Assembly: GCF_000801105.2 (NCBI RefSeq)
Contig: NC_079515.1
Span: 6,572,001-6,636,000 of the forward strand
Length of the DNA: 64,000 nucleotides
DNA from: Raphanus sativus
Lineage: Eukaryota > Streptophyta > Magnoliopsida > Brassicales > Brassicaceae
Direction of reading: 5' to 3'
Made by a program: the position numbers and the translations under genes. Shown one piece after another: positions 23,899-34,946 of this stretch; positions within the stretch are counted from its first letter, which is position 1; every line of letters starts with the position of its first letter. The notes below the pieces were generated by a model. It did not search any database. It worked only from the letters and a program-made list of their open reading frames with translations, and had not been told where the DNA came from.

Positions 23899-24632
23899 TA
23901 AGAGCACCCACAATGGGGGATGATGATGAATTCTTAGCGCTAATTCTTAGGATAGTTTTAATTAAATATGATTAATTTTCGTAATAGAGCTAAGGATTGG
24001 TCTGTCGGGAAGGGATTTAAGGATTAAGTCCGTGAGTACGTGTCAATACTAGAGTGATCGTCGTCGGTTTAGAGTTGAGTGGGTCGGTCTGAAGCAAAAA
24101 AAAAAATCATTCTCGACCAAAGGAGAAAAAAAAAGCTCTGCAGAGAAATGCGATTTCGAAGCGATCTCACTTTCTCGGCTTGACGAAGGTAAATCCAATC
24201 CTCAAAGCCGTTGATTTCTCGATTAAAACAGTTTCCATCTTCTTTGTTCTCCGTAAAGATGGATATTTTGTTGTTTCGATCGATTTGGGAAAAGTTGTTA
24301 AATTAGGATTTTTTTAAAATTTGGGGAAAAATCGATTTCTGTATTATTTGCCTTTGTAGATATGGATTAGAAACAATTTTGGTTTCAATCGGAAGTAAAT
24401 CTGGTCTTTATTTCTTACACAGTTAGAAATTTCATATTTTGTTTCAATCGATTAACGGTTTCAAAACCTTTTATTTTTTTGAATCGAACCTTTTATGTTC
24501 TTAATCGATTACAACGAGATTGTGTTATCTTATGTTTAGTTGTGTTCGATTTCAATCAGTTCTTATGTCGTTGGTTTCGTTGGTTAATGAATGTATATTA
24601 ACCATCGAGTTGTTGTTTTCAGGTAAACCATA

Positions 24633-25248
24633 ATGGGGCAAGATTACAGTTACAGCCAGCCATCTTCATCATCAAACTCTGTAGACATAACCTCCCTTAT
24701 TGAAGCAGAAGCTCAGCTGTACGCGGATGAAGCTGAGAGTAGCCACTTCAATGCAGAGCCGCTTCAGTACCAACCGCAACCAGAGTGTGATGATGGAATC
24801 CCTACAACCTGCTACTGTGGTGCGGAGCCAGTTGTCGGCTACTCTACAACTCGTAAAGACCCATACAGACGTTACTTTACGTGCAACAATGCTGAAGATA
24901 GTGACTGCCACGTTTGGAAATGGTGGGACGTGGCAGTCATAGAGGAGATGAGGGACTTTCAGCGGGAGCTTAGGCAGCTTAAGGGTGAACTTAACAAGAG
25001 TGAGCAGAAGGTTCTTATCCTCGAGAAGACAGTATCCGAGTTTTCAAAGAAGAAACCAGGAGTTAAGCTAATGGTCTCTACCTTAGTTTTAATAGGGTTG
25101 GTGTTACTTATTCTACTTGGTGAGTATATGGTTCTAAATGAATTGTTTTATCTCATTTTGGTAGACAATTGATAGTTTCTTCTTTTTTTTTTCAGGAATA
25201 TTAGGAAAGGCTTCAAAGGACAGTGGCGGACCTCGCTTGTTTCTGTAA
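24633..25248 (+). CDS. GRF-type zinc-finger protein with coiled coil and C-terminal membrane anchor
   Basis: Exons 24633-25119 and 25196-25248 join to 179 residues; a probable 5'-UTR intron runs from the GT after 24190 to the AG at about 24620. Residues about 50-100 form a GRF zinc finger (CYCG...RYFTCNN....CHVWKWWD, Cys/Cys/Cys/His ligands visible). A basic/acidic coiled-coil-like stretch follows (EEMRDFQRELRQLKGELNKS), then a hydrophobic segment of about 18 residues near the C terminus. The start is the first ATG after the acceptor. No lesion is seen, although the element's ORF1 and transposase are broken. GRF fingers bind nucleic acid in other proteins; a role here in transposition or in the host is not established. 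Confidence 0.75.
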
Positions 25249-25588
25249 TAAGGTAACAAGTTTCCTTTCTTTTCTCATAATGAATTGGTTTAAATGATAA
25301 TATCGTCCTCTCTGTTCTGATGTGATTGGCTTTTACTATCTGTTCTGTTCCCATATGTGTGTTATGTAGCTAGTCCTATAAGTCGTATTGAATTGATTGT
25401 GTGTAGGTACTATTAGTTATCTTTCTGTAACTAGTTCATTGCCTTAATTAGTTGTAAATGATACTTAGTTATTAGTTATTTACTTTCCAGCTTCCCAACT
25501 GCATAGATTTGATTGCCATTAATTAGTTGTAAGTCATAGAAGGCTTACTTAAGCCTCTGTGTCACTAGTAGAGTGGCACAGATCAACC

Positions 25589-26721
25589 ATGGCTAATAAC
25601 TCGTCAAGCTATGTTAACCTACTCAGAGTCAACTTCCAGTTGATCTTGATGCAGCCGAACCTTTATGGTTCGGTAGCGAAGGTCCTGATGAGGCTTATGT
25701 GATGTCTGGTAGCGAAGTGCCTGAAGTGTCTGGTGTGAAGTCAACTCCCCAACAATCTGAGAGAAGGAAATTATAACGCCCCGACCGCCCATGGCTAATG
25801 GGCCATCCACGCCCGCTCTCTCGGCCCGTGGCCCCATCCCATCCGACGGTCGGTCGTTAATTTTCCAAGGCTCGAAATCATTATTTACTGACCCTGCAAT
25901 CACCACCCGACCTTTCCCCGTGATTTGGCCTCACTCCCACACCATCGCGAATCACTTCCCGATAGGTCACCCATCCTTCCACTACTCCAGTTCAAGCACG
26001 CTTAACTCTGGAGTTCTTTCAGGATGTGCTCCAGAAAAGGTAAGTCAACTTTGGTGATATAGGTAGCCAAATCAATTCTCTTAAGCCTTTTCACATATCA
26101 CAACTCGGGATGTTACAGAAATGGTCTCCCAAAGAGGATATAATCCTCATTGGGGCATGGCTTAACACCAGTAAAGACCCGATCGTGAGCAATGAGCAGA
26201 AAGGTGGAGCATTTTGGAAGCGGATTGTGGAGTACTACAACGCAAGCCCTCTCTTGGTTGGAACAATACCGAGAGAGCTTGGTCCTTGCAAGCAGAGGTG
26301 GTCTCGGATTAACGACCACGTTTCAAAGTTTTGTGGTTGCTATGATCGAGCTCTTCGGCAGCAAAGAAGTGGTCAGAATGATGACCATGTGATGAAGGCT
26401 GCTTTAGATTCATTCTTCACTATTATGAACTTAAAGTTCACCATGGATCACTGCTGGAAGGAGCTGAGGTATGACCAGAAATGGTGCTCCCTGGTTCAGG
26501 GTAAGGACACTGTTAAGGAGAAGCGCAAAGTGGTGGACATTGATGGCGAAGAAGCAGCTGTGGGAGAACCAGAGGCTAGACCTCCCGGGGTGAAGGCTGC
26601 GAAAGCTGCTCTTAAGAAGAAGATGAATGGCAGAGAGCAGGAGTTGTCAAACTTACATGGCGCTCTAGAAATCAAAGAAAAACTCTCAAGGCAAAAGCTC
26701 CTTGATCGTTTATTTGCGTAA
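25589..26721 (+). pseudogene. PIF/Harbinger ORF1 (MYB/SANT-like DNA-binding protein), interrupted
   Basis: The frame opens MANNSSSYVNLL at 25589. It shifts by one base near 25619-25624 and continues TQSQLPVDLDAAEPLWFG up to 25771. A solo LTR then intervenes (25772-26117). After it the protein resumes exactly in phase as KWSPKEDIILIGAW and ends at the TAA at 26719-26721. The trihelix/SANT-like region carries Trp at WSPKED, FWKRIVEYY and CKQRWSRIN. A basic/acidic helical tail follows (KAAKAALKKKMNG). In PIF/Harbinger elements this accessory protein pairs with the transposase at the ends. Both the frameshift and the LTR break it. Confidence 0.85.
25772..26117 (-). mobile_element. Cassandra-type TRIM solo LTR with 5S rRNA-like core
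   Basis: 346 bases, flanked by the 5-bp target duplication GAAAT (25767-25771 and 26118-26122). On the minus strand it starts TGTAACATCCCGAG and ends GGGGCGTTATA, with the usual terminal CA lost. Its middle contains 5S rRNA-like blocks AGTTAAGCGTGCTTGA and AGGATGGGTGACC followed by GGGAAGT, the internal pol III promoter part of 5S rRNA. That 5S segment is the hallmark of Cassandra terminal-repeat retrotransposons in miniature. No primer site or second LTR is present, so it is a solo LTR left by recombination. Confidence 0.88.
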
Positions 26722-27400
26722 AAGAAGCCTCTGACTGAGATGGAAACAACTCTAAAACTCAAACTAATGTCTGAATTGCTTTGATGTTTTCTCTGTTTGG
26801 TTTAAGGTATTACTGTTGTTTGATGTTTTCTCTGTCTTGTCTCAAACTAACTCTTGTCTTGATTCTCCTTGTTTCAGGTTAAGGCTGAAGTTGTCACGGG
26901 TGCATTAGGAGTACTGCAAGTCACGGGTGCTTTGAAGTAGTTCACGGGTTCATCTCTTGCAGTTTATGTAGTATAAGTAGTTGTTTGCTCTTTAGCTTTG
27001 TATCAGCTTCTCTTTCTTTCCTCTACATCAAAACTTGACTTATGAATATCTCGGAAATGTTGTAAACCCGATTTTCTCTTGTAATATCTGGGTATAAAAA
27101 GTTCTTCTCTTTGTATGAATATTAAGACTTGATGTTGGTTAATGTAAAATGTTATCGTTAATGTAAAATATTATCTTCATTCTCTTTGTATCAATGCAGT
27201 TCTCTTGATTATCTTTATTCTGTTCATTCTTCATTCTCTTTGTATAATGTTAACAGAGGCTGTGGAGAAACCAGCAGGAGCATCCTTGTCTTGATTCAAC
27301 TTGATTCACCAACATCCTTGTATTGATTCTCTTTAACACTTGCTAAGGTTTGATTACCACAATACAAAATACAATAAGGTTTGAACTTTTATTCGAGCAT
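26722..27400. other. Spacer inside the PIF/Harbinger element
   Basis: T-rich spacer between ORF1 and the transposase, including the ORF1 3' flank. No reading frame of interest. Repeated 'cttgattctc' and 'ttctctttgta' phrases occur. Confidence 0.5.
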
Positions 27401-27720
27401 ATAGATTTTAAAAAAATTAAATATTTAAAGAAAAATATAAAGTTATACATATTTTCAAGTTATATATTAAGAAAAATCTAAACTTATACAAAATTTGAGA
27501 TAAAAAAGTATAAACTTATACATATTTTGAACTTATAGATTAAAGGAAAATATAAAGTTATACATATTTTCAAGTTATAGATAAAAAAAAATATAAACTT
27601 ATACAAATTTTCAGATAAAAAAAATCCGAACTTATTTTGGAACTTATAGATAAAAAAAAAATTTAAAACTTATACATTTTGAACTTATAGATTAAAGAAA
27701 AATGAATAACTTATAAATTT
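27401..27720 (+). repeat. AT-rich tandem repeat upstream of the transposase
   Basis: Imperfect copies of 'aaaaatataaagttatacatattttcaagttatagattaa', alternating with 'aacttatac' variants, about 40-50 bases per unit. It lies directly upstream of the transposase start. Confidence 0.7.
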
Positions 27721-27735
27721 AATTTGTCAATCAGG

Positions 27736-29015
27736 ATGTCATCATCTTCATCAATGAAATGGAAAAATTGGAAGAAAGATTGGACGAAGTTTTCGAAGAT
27801 ATCTGTGAAGATACAATCAACAACATTATCGAGGCCCAAACCAAAAAGCAAAAGAAACGAGCATATATTGAACGAAACCGTGAAGCAGGACACACCCGAT
27901 TATGGAATGACTACTTCTCCGAAAATCCCACATATGAGGAACATATCTTCAGACGCCGTTTCCGTATGAACAAGGAATTATTCATGAGTATTTGTCTATG
28001 CCCTCTCACAGAACGTTCCATTCTTTCAACATAGACCAGATGCTACCGGGAGGCTTGGTCTTTCTCCACTACAAAAATGTACCGCAGCAATTCGTATGCT
28101 TTCTTATGGTTTTGCAGCCGACGCGGTTGACGAATATCTCCGACTTGGTGAGAGCACGACACTTTCTTGTTTACATCATTTCACTGATGGAATAGTACAG
28201 TTATTTGGGGAGCAGTATCTACGAAGACCCACAGCAGAGGATCTTCAACGACTCCTCGATATTGGAGAGAAACGCGGGTTTCCTGGGATGATTGGGAGCA
28301 TTGACTGTATGCATTGGGAGTGGAAAAATTGCCCAACGACTTGGAAAGGACAGTACGCACGTGGATCAAGCAAACCGACAATTGTCTTAGAGGCTGTAGC
28401 TTCACAAGATCTTTGGATATGACACGTTTTTTTGGTCCTCCAGGTACCTTAAAGATATTAATGTCCTCGATCGATCTCCTGTTTTTGATGACATTATAGA
28501 AGGTCGAGCTCCAAGGTTAGAGTACGTGGTCAACGGACACAAGTATAAGCTCGCTTACTATCTCACAGACGGTATATATCCAAAATGGTCAACATTTATC
28601 CAATCTATCTCACGTCCTCAAGGTCTTAAAGCACAGTTATTTGCTAAAAAACAAGAAGCAGCCCGAAAAGATGTGGAACGGGCCTTTGGAGTTTTGCAAG
28701 CTCGATTTGCGATTGTCAAAAACCCGCCTCTTACATGGGACAAAAAAAATAGGGAAGATTATGCGAGCATGTATCATAATACACAATATGATAGTCGAAA
28801 ATGAACGCAATGGATACACTCGCATCGACATTTCGGAATTTGAAGAAGGAAGTGTCACCAGAAGTTCACACGTGGAAACTCAAACCGCGATGCCTACAAA
28901 TCTGAATAACATATTTGTCAATCAGAACGAGAGAGAACTTCGGGATAGCCGTATACATGAACCACTGAAAAAAGATTTAATTGAGCATATTTGGAATAAA
29001 TTTGGTGATGAATAA
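27736..29015 (+). pseudogene. PIF/Harbinger DDE transposase, multiply frameshifted
   Basis: Reading order across frames: MEKLEERLDEVFEDICEDT from 27759, FRRRFRMNKELF, a shift near 27985-27995, then LSPLQKCTAAIRMLSYGFAA, GMIGSIDCMHWEW, and a TGA at 28420-28422 where Trp is expected. Shifts follow near 28427 and 28450, then YKLAYYLTDGIYPKW and DVERAFGVLQARF, another shift near 28745, and an intact tail ending FGDE and TAA at 29015. All three catalytic acids are still encoded: Asp at 28302, Asp at 28568 and Glu at 28676. The damage (at least four shifts and one stop) rules out activity. It is a clear member of the plant PIF/Harbinger (DDE_4) nuclease family. Confidence 0.9.
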
Positions 29016-29468
29016 TTATTGTATCTTTATGTATAATTATTGTATTTTTATGTTTAATTATTGTATTTTTATATTTAATTATTGTATTTATTTTATTTCT
29101 TGGAATAAAAATTTAAAATTTCACTTTTTTAAAAAATATATTTTTTTATTTCTAAGGACTCATAATTCGGGAACACCGTTAAACACATTTTTTAGACTAA
29201 GATCCTTAACTATTCAAAAAAAAAGAAATTACTAAACTAATCCTAAGGATTCCACAATGGGTGTCACCATTGTGGATGCTCTAAGCAATGAGACCGATGC
29301 GACGTCTAATTTATGTAGTACTTGATAGACTGATAAACCTTATCCACATAATTTTCCATACACAAATTTAAAGCCTAATCTGTAACAAAATTTCAGTAGC
29401 ACTTAGATAGTCGCAGTCGCAGTTTCCTTCATGTTTGCACTTTGAACGTTTTCAATTCATTAATTTTT

Positions 29469-29915
29469 AAAAATACCACTTTCAAGGTACCATTATTCAT
29501 CTTTACCACCACTAAAGACACATTTTCAATAATACCTTATTTATTAAAATGGTAAAGACTCTTATATCTTTGTTTTTATATGTTTTTCAAAATTCTAATC
29601 CCAAATTCTAATTCCTAAACCTCCAATTCTAAACCCTAAACCCAAAATCTTTAACTCTAAACCCTAAACCCTAAACTATATACCCTAAATTCAATATCCT
29701 AAACCCTAAACCCTAAAGTCTAAACTATAAACCCTAAATCCTTAACTCTAAACCCTAAATCTTAAACTCTAAACCTTAAACTATATACCTTAAACCCTAA
29801 AACATCAAATCTAAACCCTAAATCCTAAACCTTTAAATCTAGACCCTTCATTAAAAGTAGTGGTAAAAGTGGTTAGTGTAAACATGAAAAGTGGTACTAT
29901 GAAAATGGTATTTTT
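29469..29915. mobile_element. Inverted-repeat element with a telomere-like core
   Basis: The left end AAAAATACCACTTTCAAGG and the right end, which on the other strand reads AAAAATACCATTTTCATAG, form an extended imperfect inverted repeat continuing through 'ttaccaccact'. No target duplication was found. The interior from about 29585 to 29850 is made of degenerate 'aaaccctaaa' units. The end sequence suggests a Mutator-like MITE, but the class is uncertain. Confidence 0.5.
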
Positions 29916-30174
29916 GGCAATTTCCCCTTTTTATTTCTATAGTAACATTTAGAAAACTAATTTAATTCATCTCTATTTCTTCTAAAATAGAAAATAATAA
30001 TTATATCTAGAAAAAAATAATAATCTCTATTTCTACTTTATATTTTGATGAATATTATTGTAAATAAATACATCGAAGTAAAATTTATCTTTATTATAAA
30101 AATCTATTTTAGAGAAAAATAACAAACTACATTTAATGGTTTTAGCACATTAAAACTCAAAACAAATATATATA

Positions 30175-31562
30175 CTCTCTCCATTTCATATTGTAAGTAG
30201 TTTTAGCAAAAACAATTGTTTCAAAATATAAGTAGTTTTTTTTTTTTACGGCAAACGACTATTCTATTATTCAAACTTGAGGTGGTCTGGGTAACCAGAC
30301 CGGAATAGAACAACCAACAAAAAGTAACTTCCTATGGAAGGATCTAGCTATCTTAGCTAAATAATCTGACATCTGATTACGCGTTCTTGGAATATAAGAA
30401 ATCTTGAAGTCCGGAAAGCATATAAGCAAAGTCTCTATTCTCTCTAGCTCCGTAGCAAAGCTTGGCCAAGCATGAGGTTCCTTGATCATAGCAATCAGTT
30501 CTTTGCAATCTGTTCCGAAATTCTGACAAGTTGAGTGCTGAAGCATTTCCTCCATCGCCCATCGCAGAGCTTCCACCTCTGAGTGTAGAGCTGATTCTCG
30601 TCTGGGGAAGTTCTGTGATCCCATGATCTGTGTATTTCCTCCACTATCCAACCAGACCCATCCACATCCACTAAATTGCGCTTGAGGAGTCCATGATCCA
30701 TCCAATAAGCAAATATTACTCAAGCTTATGACTTGTGTTTCATCTCTGTTACTCTCTTGTATTACTGATGGTATCGTCTCGTTAGCATTGAACCAAGCTT
30801 GACATTCACTCTCAGCATGTCGAACCAGTTCCAGAGGATCTCTGTCTATTCCCCTAAAGAGTTTGTCATTCCGAGCCTTCCAAATATACCAAATTAACCA
30901 AGGATAAGGATCCTTGTCTTGCTCTGGTTCAAGTGAACCGTTTTTTTCCCAGAAGAGATAGCTCATATTCGTGTAGATGCTTGATAGTGGAAAAACATCA
31001 GGATTCGTCGGAGTCGATGAGTGTAGCCAAACTTGAAGAGCAGGTGGACATTCAAAAATGGCATGTGTTACTGATTCCTCTGGTTGACCACATCTTGGGC
31101 AGTAATTGTCGTATCTTATATTTCGCCTTACAAGATTCCTCGTTACTGCCACATGACCAGTTAACAATTGCCATATAAGATGATAAATTTTCTTCGGTGC
31201 CTTTAACTTCCAAGCAAAGACCTGAAGCTTTGTAATACTTGGTTCTACCACTTGCTTTTCGTCTACATCCTTCAAAAGATTTTGAGCTATCCAGTATCCA
31301 GACTTGACCATGTCTTGTGAAGTTCCAGCAAAATGTGTCAGGCCTATGAGTTGTGCTTATGGCTAAACTCCTTATAAAAGTAGTTTTTTCTTTTCAATGT
31401 AACTTTTGCATTTATTGTCTATTCTATAACCAATAAAAATATGTTAGTTTTTTATAACTGGTTGAATTCATATATTAAATGATACTTTTTTAAAAATAGT
31501 AATTTTTTTAATATTAGTGTTTTTATCTAAAACTACTTACAAATTGAAACAGAGGGAGGGAG
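30175..31562. mobile_element. Stowaway-like MITE split by a LINE
   Basis: The left end CTCTCTCCATTTCATATTG and the right end, which on the other strand reads CTCCCTCCCTCTGTTTCAAT, share the 'gtaagtagtttta' block. TA flanks both sides (30173-30174, 31563-31564), as in Stowaway/mariner MITEs. Removing the LINE at 30242-31377 restores a compact MITE of about 250 bases. Confidence 0.7.
30242..31377 (-). mobile_element. 5'-truncated LINE (zf-RVT plus RNase H end)
   Basis: On the minus strand, an open frame of 346 residues (31311-30271) covers the C-terminal end of an L1-type LINE ORF2. It starts with a zinc-binding zf-RVT region (YCPRCGQPEESVTHAIFECP). An RNase H domain follows with visible acids in LLDGSW, ALHSEVEAL, FGTDCKEL and NQMSDYLAK. 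Upstream the family sequence continues out of frame (STTHRPDTFCWNF), so there is a frameshift near 31315. The reverse transcriptase itself is missing. A T-run at 30242-30247 is the poly(A) tail seen from the other strand. A 12-base direct repeat, AAGTAGTTTTTT, flanks the insertion (30230-30241, 31378-31389). Confidence 0.85.
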
Positions 31563-31564
31563 TA

Positions 31565-34500
31565 GTTTTGTTCCGACTTTCAACCAGACTACTCAAAACT
31601 TGATGTTAGTTTTAGTTGCGATGAGTAAATGAAAATGAATAACATGTTACTATGTCGGAAGACGGTCCCCTATGATTTAACGTAAACTAGGCTGTATAAC
31701 TTATATTACTTTTAGGATTATAATTAGTCGTTATCAGCAGATTTATTTGGTTTTAGTAGTTGTATCTGATTATAACTTTTTCGGATTGGGAGGGGAATCA
31801 TGTTCATAATAAGGCAGTGTAATTACTCATGAAAGTGAGAGAAATTTACTCTAGAAGACACATTTTAAGTTTCCAATTACACAAAAGAACACTTTGAACT
31901 TAGAAGGTACTTTCTCTTAGTGAATTTACCAACCTAACCTTTAACTAATGAGATTGTGTATTGAGTTAAACAATGTTCTGTTTCAAAAGAAAATAATATA
32001 TTATCTCTTTTAATATAAATAACCTTATCTATTCATTTAAAAATCCTTAAATCAAGTTATCTTCTTGACCAAACCATAATATTTTTCTCACGAACTAGAC
32101 CAAACCATAATATTTTTCTCCTTTCCGATATCTTCTTGATCTACAAATCTGGACGGTTAGACACTGAAACATGGAAGGTTAGAGAAATTTTTCCTGAATC
32201 CCTGTCTCTCTTTCTCTATTTCTTATTATAGACAAAGTTTTGTGTTTTCTTCCACTGTCTGTTCTTTCCCCCGATTCATTTCATAGGCAACCACCGACAT
32301 AAAATTTTATTTTTTGATTTCACAACCAAACCCTAGTCCCGTCTTCTCTGTTTCCACTTTCTCAATCCAGAAATTGGGTCACATAACCTTCTCTAATAAA
32401 TAATCTTAGCTCTTCTCCCATCAGTTTTTTGTCAACTTGAATATACGCTTTGAACAGTGGACATGGTTGAGATGGAGATGTCTTGTGGTCTTGTGGATGG
32501 CATTTGGTGGATGGGAGATAGATGAATGGGAGTTGCTTGGATTGGATAATGGTGGAAGAGAGTTTTGTGGATGGTGACCAACATGGAAAACATCACAGAG
32601 CCCAATGTGTTTCGATGTGTAAAGAAGATGGATGGACATAAATTTCATGGACAATAGATCGGTGGATAGATATGTGGACAACAACTGTGATAATAAGACA
32701 CGTGGATAGACATGAGATACATGGAAAATGAGATAGGACAACGTATTTGTAGAAGATAGATGGACATGAGATCCGTGGACAACAGACATGTGGATAGCAC
32801 GAGAGATATTTTGCCGTGACCATAAGAAATCAACACCACATCTTTATTGTTCACTCTATCATTGTCCACACATACATTCGTAAATAGTTTTAAGTTCGTT
32901 GAAAACCAAAAGAAACTATAACTTATCTTTTAAAAATTTAAAACTCGATGAGTCACTATCAAACAATTGGTTTTGTACTGTCATTTTCTCAGCCATTAGA
33001 TGTGATTTAAGCATCTCATCTAAGGGTTTAAAATAGACTCATTAATCGATGAACCTACTTCCTCAAACAAATAAGTAATTCTTAACTAAATACACATCCA
33101 TGCTTGTTTATCTACCAAAGGCAAAAGCAAGGTTATTATTGTCCATAACAGTGACGTCCGTACACAAAAAGTGTTCCAAATTCAGAATGTGTCTTTGTAA
33201 GTAAATAAAAGACAGAATGTGTCTCTTTGTGTAACTGTCTCTGAAAGTGACATAGGATAAAAAATAAATTGTTTTGCATATACTTTATTTAAGGGGGTGA
33301 TAGATGATTGAAGTTACTGCTTTCGAATACTTTGTTATTTTTGAATTTATGTTGCTAAGAAAGTTTAAATTGAGTGATAGTTACAAATAATATTGTTTGC
33401 GTGTTGGCATTCTAATTTTAAAAGAGTCATCTTCAGTCACCAACCAGTCTAACATTGTGCCCTTTACAAAATACTCGATTCAGATTAGGTGCTAAATTGC
33501 TAATAGCTACTTGTAATAACTTTTGTGACAAAAATCCTCGTATCATGTATATCCAACTAAAAATCTCATGTCACCTTTCCAAAGAATATCGCATTTTAAA
33601 AATCATTAAACATTTATTAATCTTTCAACCATATGAGATAAATTGTGGAACAGGCTAGCATTCTAAAGCATCACAATACTGATTGTCTAAAATATGGATA
33701 TAAGTTATATTATTTGCCTATCCTATACACAGTCTACTATTTCTTAATAATATACTGAAACTAAATCTCTACATGTATTCTCTTAAAGAGTTACATTATT
33801 TATTGGTATAGAGAAGATGAATATAACTTTGTAATTGACGACATTTATAAATCGGTAAAAAAAAGTTATCGGCAAAATAAACAGTATTTGTCGAACTAGT
33901 TAACATAATTTAAGATATTGATACAAGATAGTGGTACAAAAATAGAGAAAGATCATTAAAATAGAAAATGACCTTTTAATGATATATATGTAGAAATTTA
34001 TCATAGTTTATAGTTTGAAAACAAATGTTTAATAGAAATTTAGAGTTTGACAAAAAATAATAATAGAAATTTAGAATTATAACGCATTCAAACAAGTTCT
34101 TTTACACAATTGTCATAATTTCGTGCATTTTGTTTTTCATAGTTTATAAAACTTTAAAATAAAAATATTTGCTATAAATTACAAAATTTAATTAGGTTTT
34201 GTTTGCTTATTGTTTATGATATTTTCACAAATTTTTGCATGTCTCTGACGTATTTTCACAAGTTTTTGTATGTTTCTGATCTAATTTTTTTGGTATAAGG
34301 TATTTGTCTTTTTTTTTGTATAAGGTAGTTGTCGTTACGTGGAAGGTCGAAATTAAGGAGAATAATCGAGAAGAGACATCTAGCAATAAGTTAACAAAAC
34401 TAATATTCTAAACCCACTTCCACCAAAAAGTATGTAGACAAGTGAAAATTGGCATCGTGGGCATAGGAATAAATAAAGCTGAAACTTTGTATATATGATC

Positions 34501-34817
34501 AATCTCTCTCATAATGTAATTCGATCTCACGATAAAAAGACTGTATGCGTTGTGTCAATCATTTAGCTCACACTATTTTGTGCTCTGCTTTTCTTTTTGT
34601 TCAGTTTTTCCTTTTCCAATACTTGTTCCTTGTTTAGTTTAGTTTTCGTTGCCGATAAGTATCTTAATTACTCCATTTTCTAAAAAAAGAACTAATAGAT
34701 TGAATAAGAGTTCAAAGAAGAAACTAGTAGACTGAATAAGAAGTACGGAACACACGCATCTGCACAATCCCTAGCCTTTCTTTGGCGGAAAAGACAAGAT
34801 TTAGCAAACCATATATA
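31565..34817. other. Long intergenic stretch, no gene seen
   Basis: AT-rich DNA. A patch at 32420-32870 is rich in 'gtggata' and 'catggac' phrases, and its minus-strand frames are His/Ser-rich low-complexity sequence, not convincing proteins. A short duplication of 'gaccaaaccataatatttttctc' lies near 32070-32120. No transposon ends recognised. Confidence 0.5.
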
Positions 34818-34906
34818 TAATATTCAGTAATTAATCAAGACAGAAATGGTCATTTCAATCATAATATTCAGTAATTAATCAAGACATAAATGGTCATTCT
34901 GATTAT
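34818..34906 (+). repeat. Tandem duplication, two copies of about 44 bases
   Basis: Two adjacent copies beginning 'ataatattcagtaattaat' and ending 'aaatggtcatt' differ at only a few positions. This is a recent small duplication in non-coding DNA. Confidence 0.8.
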
Positions 34907-34946
34907 GTGTTGAAATTATAGTTCTCCTGAATTATATACTTTTTCG

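Larger units (their letters stand above)
23902..29281 (+). mobile_element. Large PIF/Harbinger transposon (decayed)
   Basis: Ends GAGCACCCACAATGG (23902) and CCATTGTGGATGCTC (to 29281) are inverted repeats with one mismatch, flanked by TAA on both sides (23899-23901, 29282-29284). Inside, all on the plus strand, are a GRF zinc-finger gene, a MYB/SANT-like ORF1 and a DDE transposase, the last two broken. The right terminus also has a 9-base palindrome arm pair (29252-29260 with 29267-29275). At 5380 bases with both ends and a target duplication, it is a complete insertion. Its own transposase is dead. Confidence 0.88.

Noticed and set aside
25791..26057. Pro/Ser-rich 88-residue frame and its antisense 95-residue frame
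   Set aside because: Both lie wholly or mostly within the Cassandra-like LTR, whose 5S-like core and TSD explain the sequence.
29585..29850. Interstitial telomere
   Set aside because: Units are degenerate and enclosed by matched inverted ends, so a transposed repeat is the simpler reading.
32421..32869. His/Ser/Leu-rich minus-strand frames up to 122 residues
   Set aside because: They come from 'gtggata/catggac' low-complexity repeats; three overlapping frames are open at once, which argues against coding.
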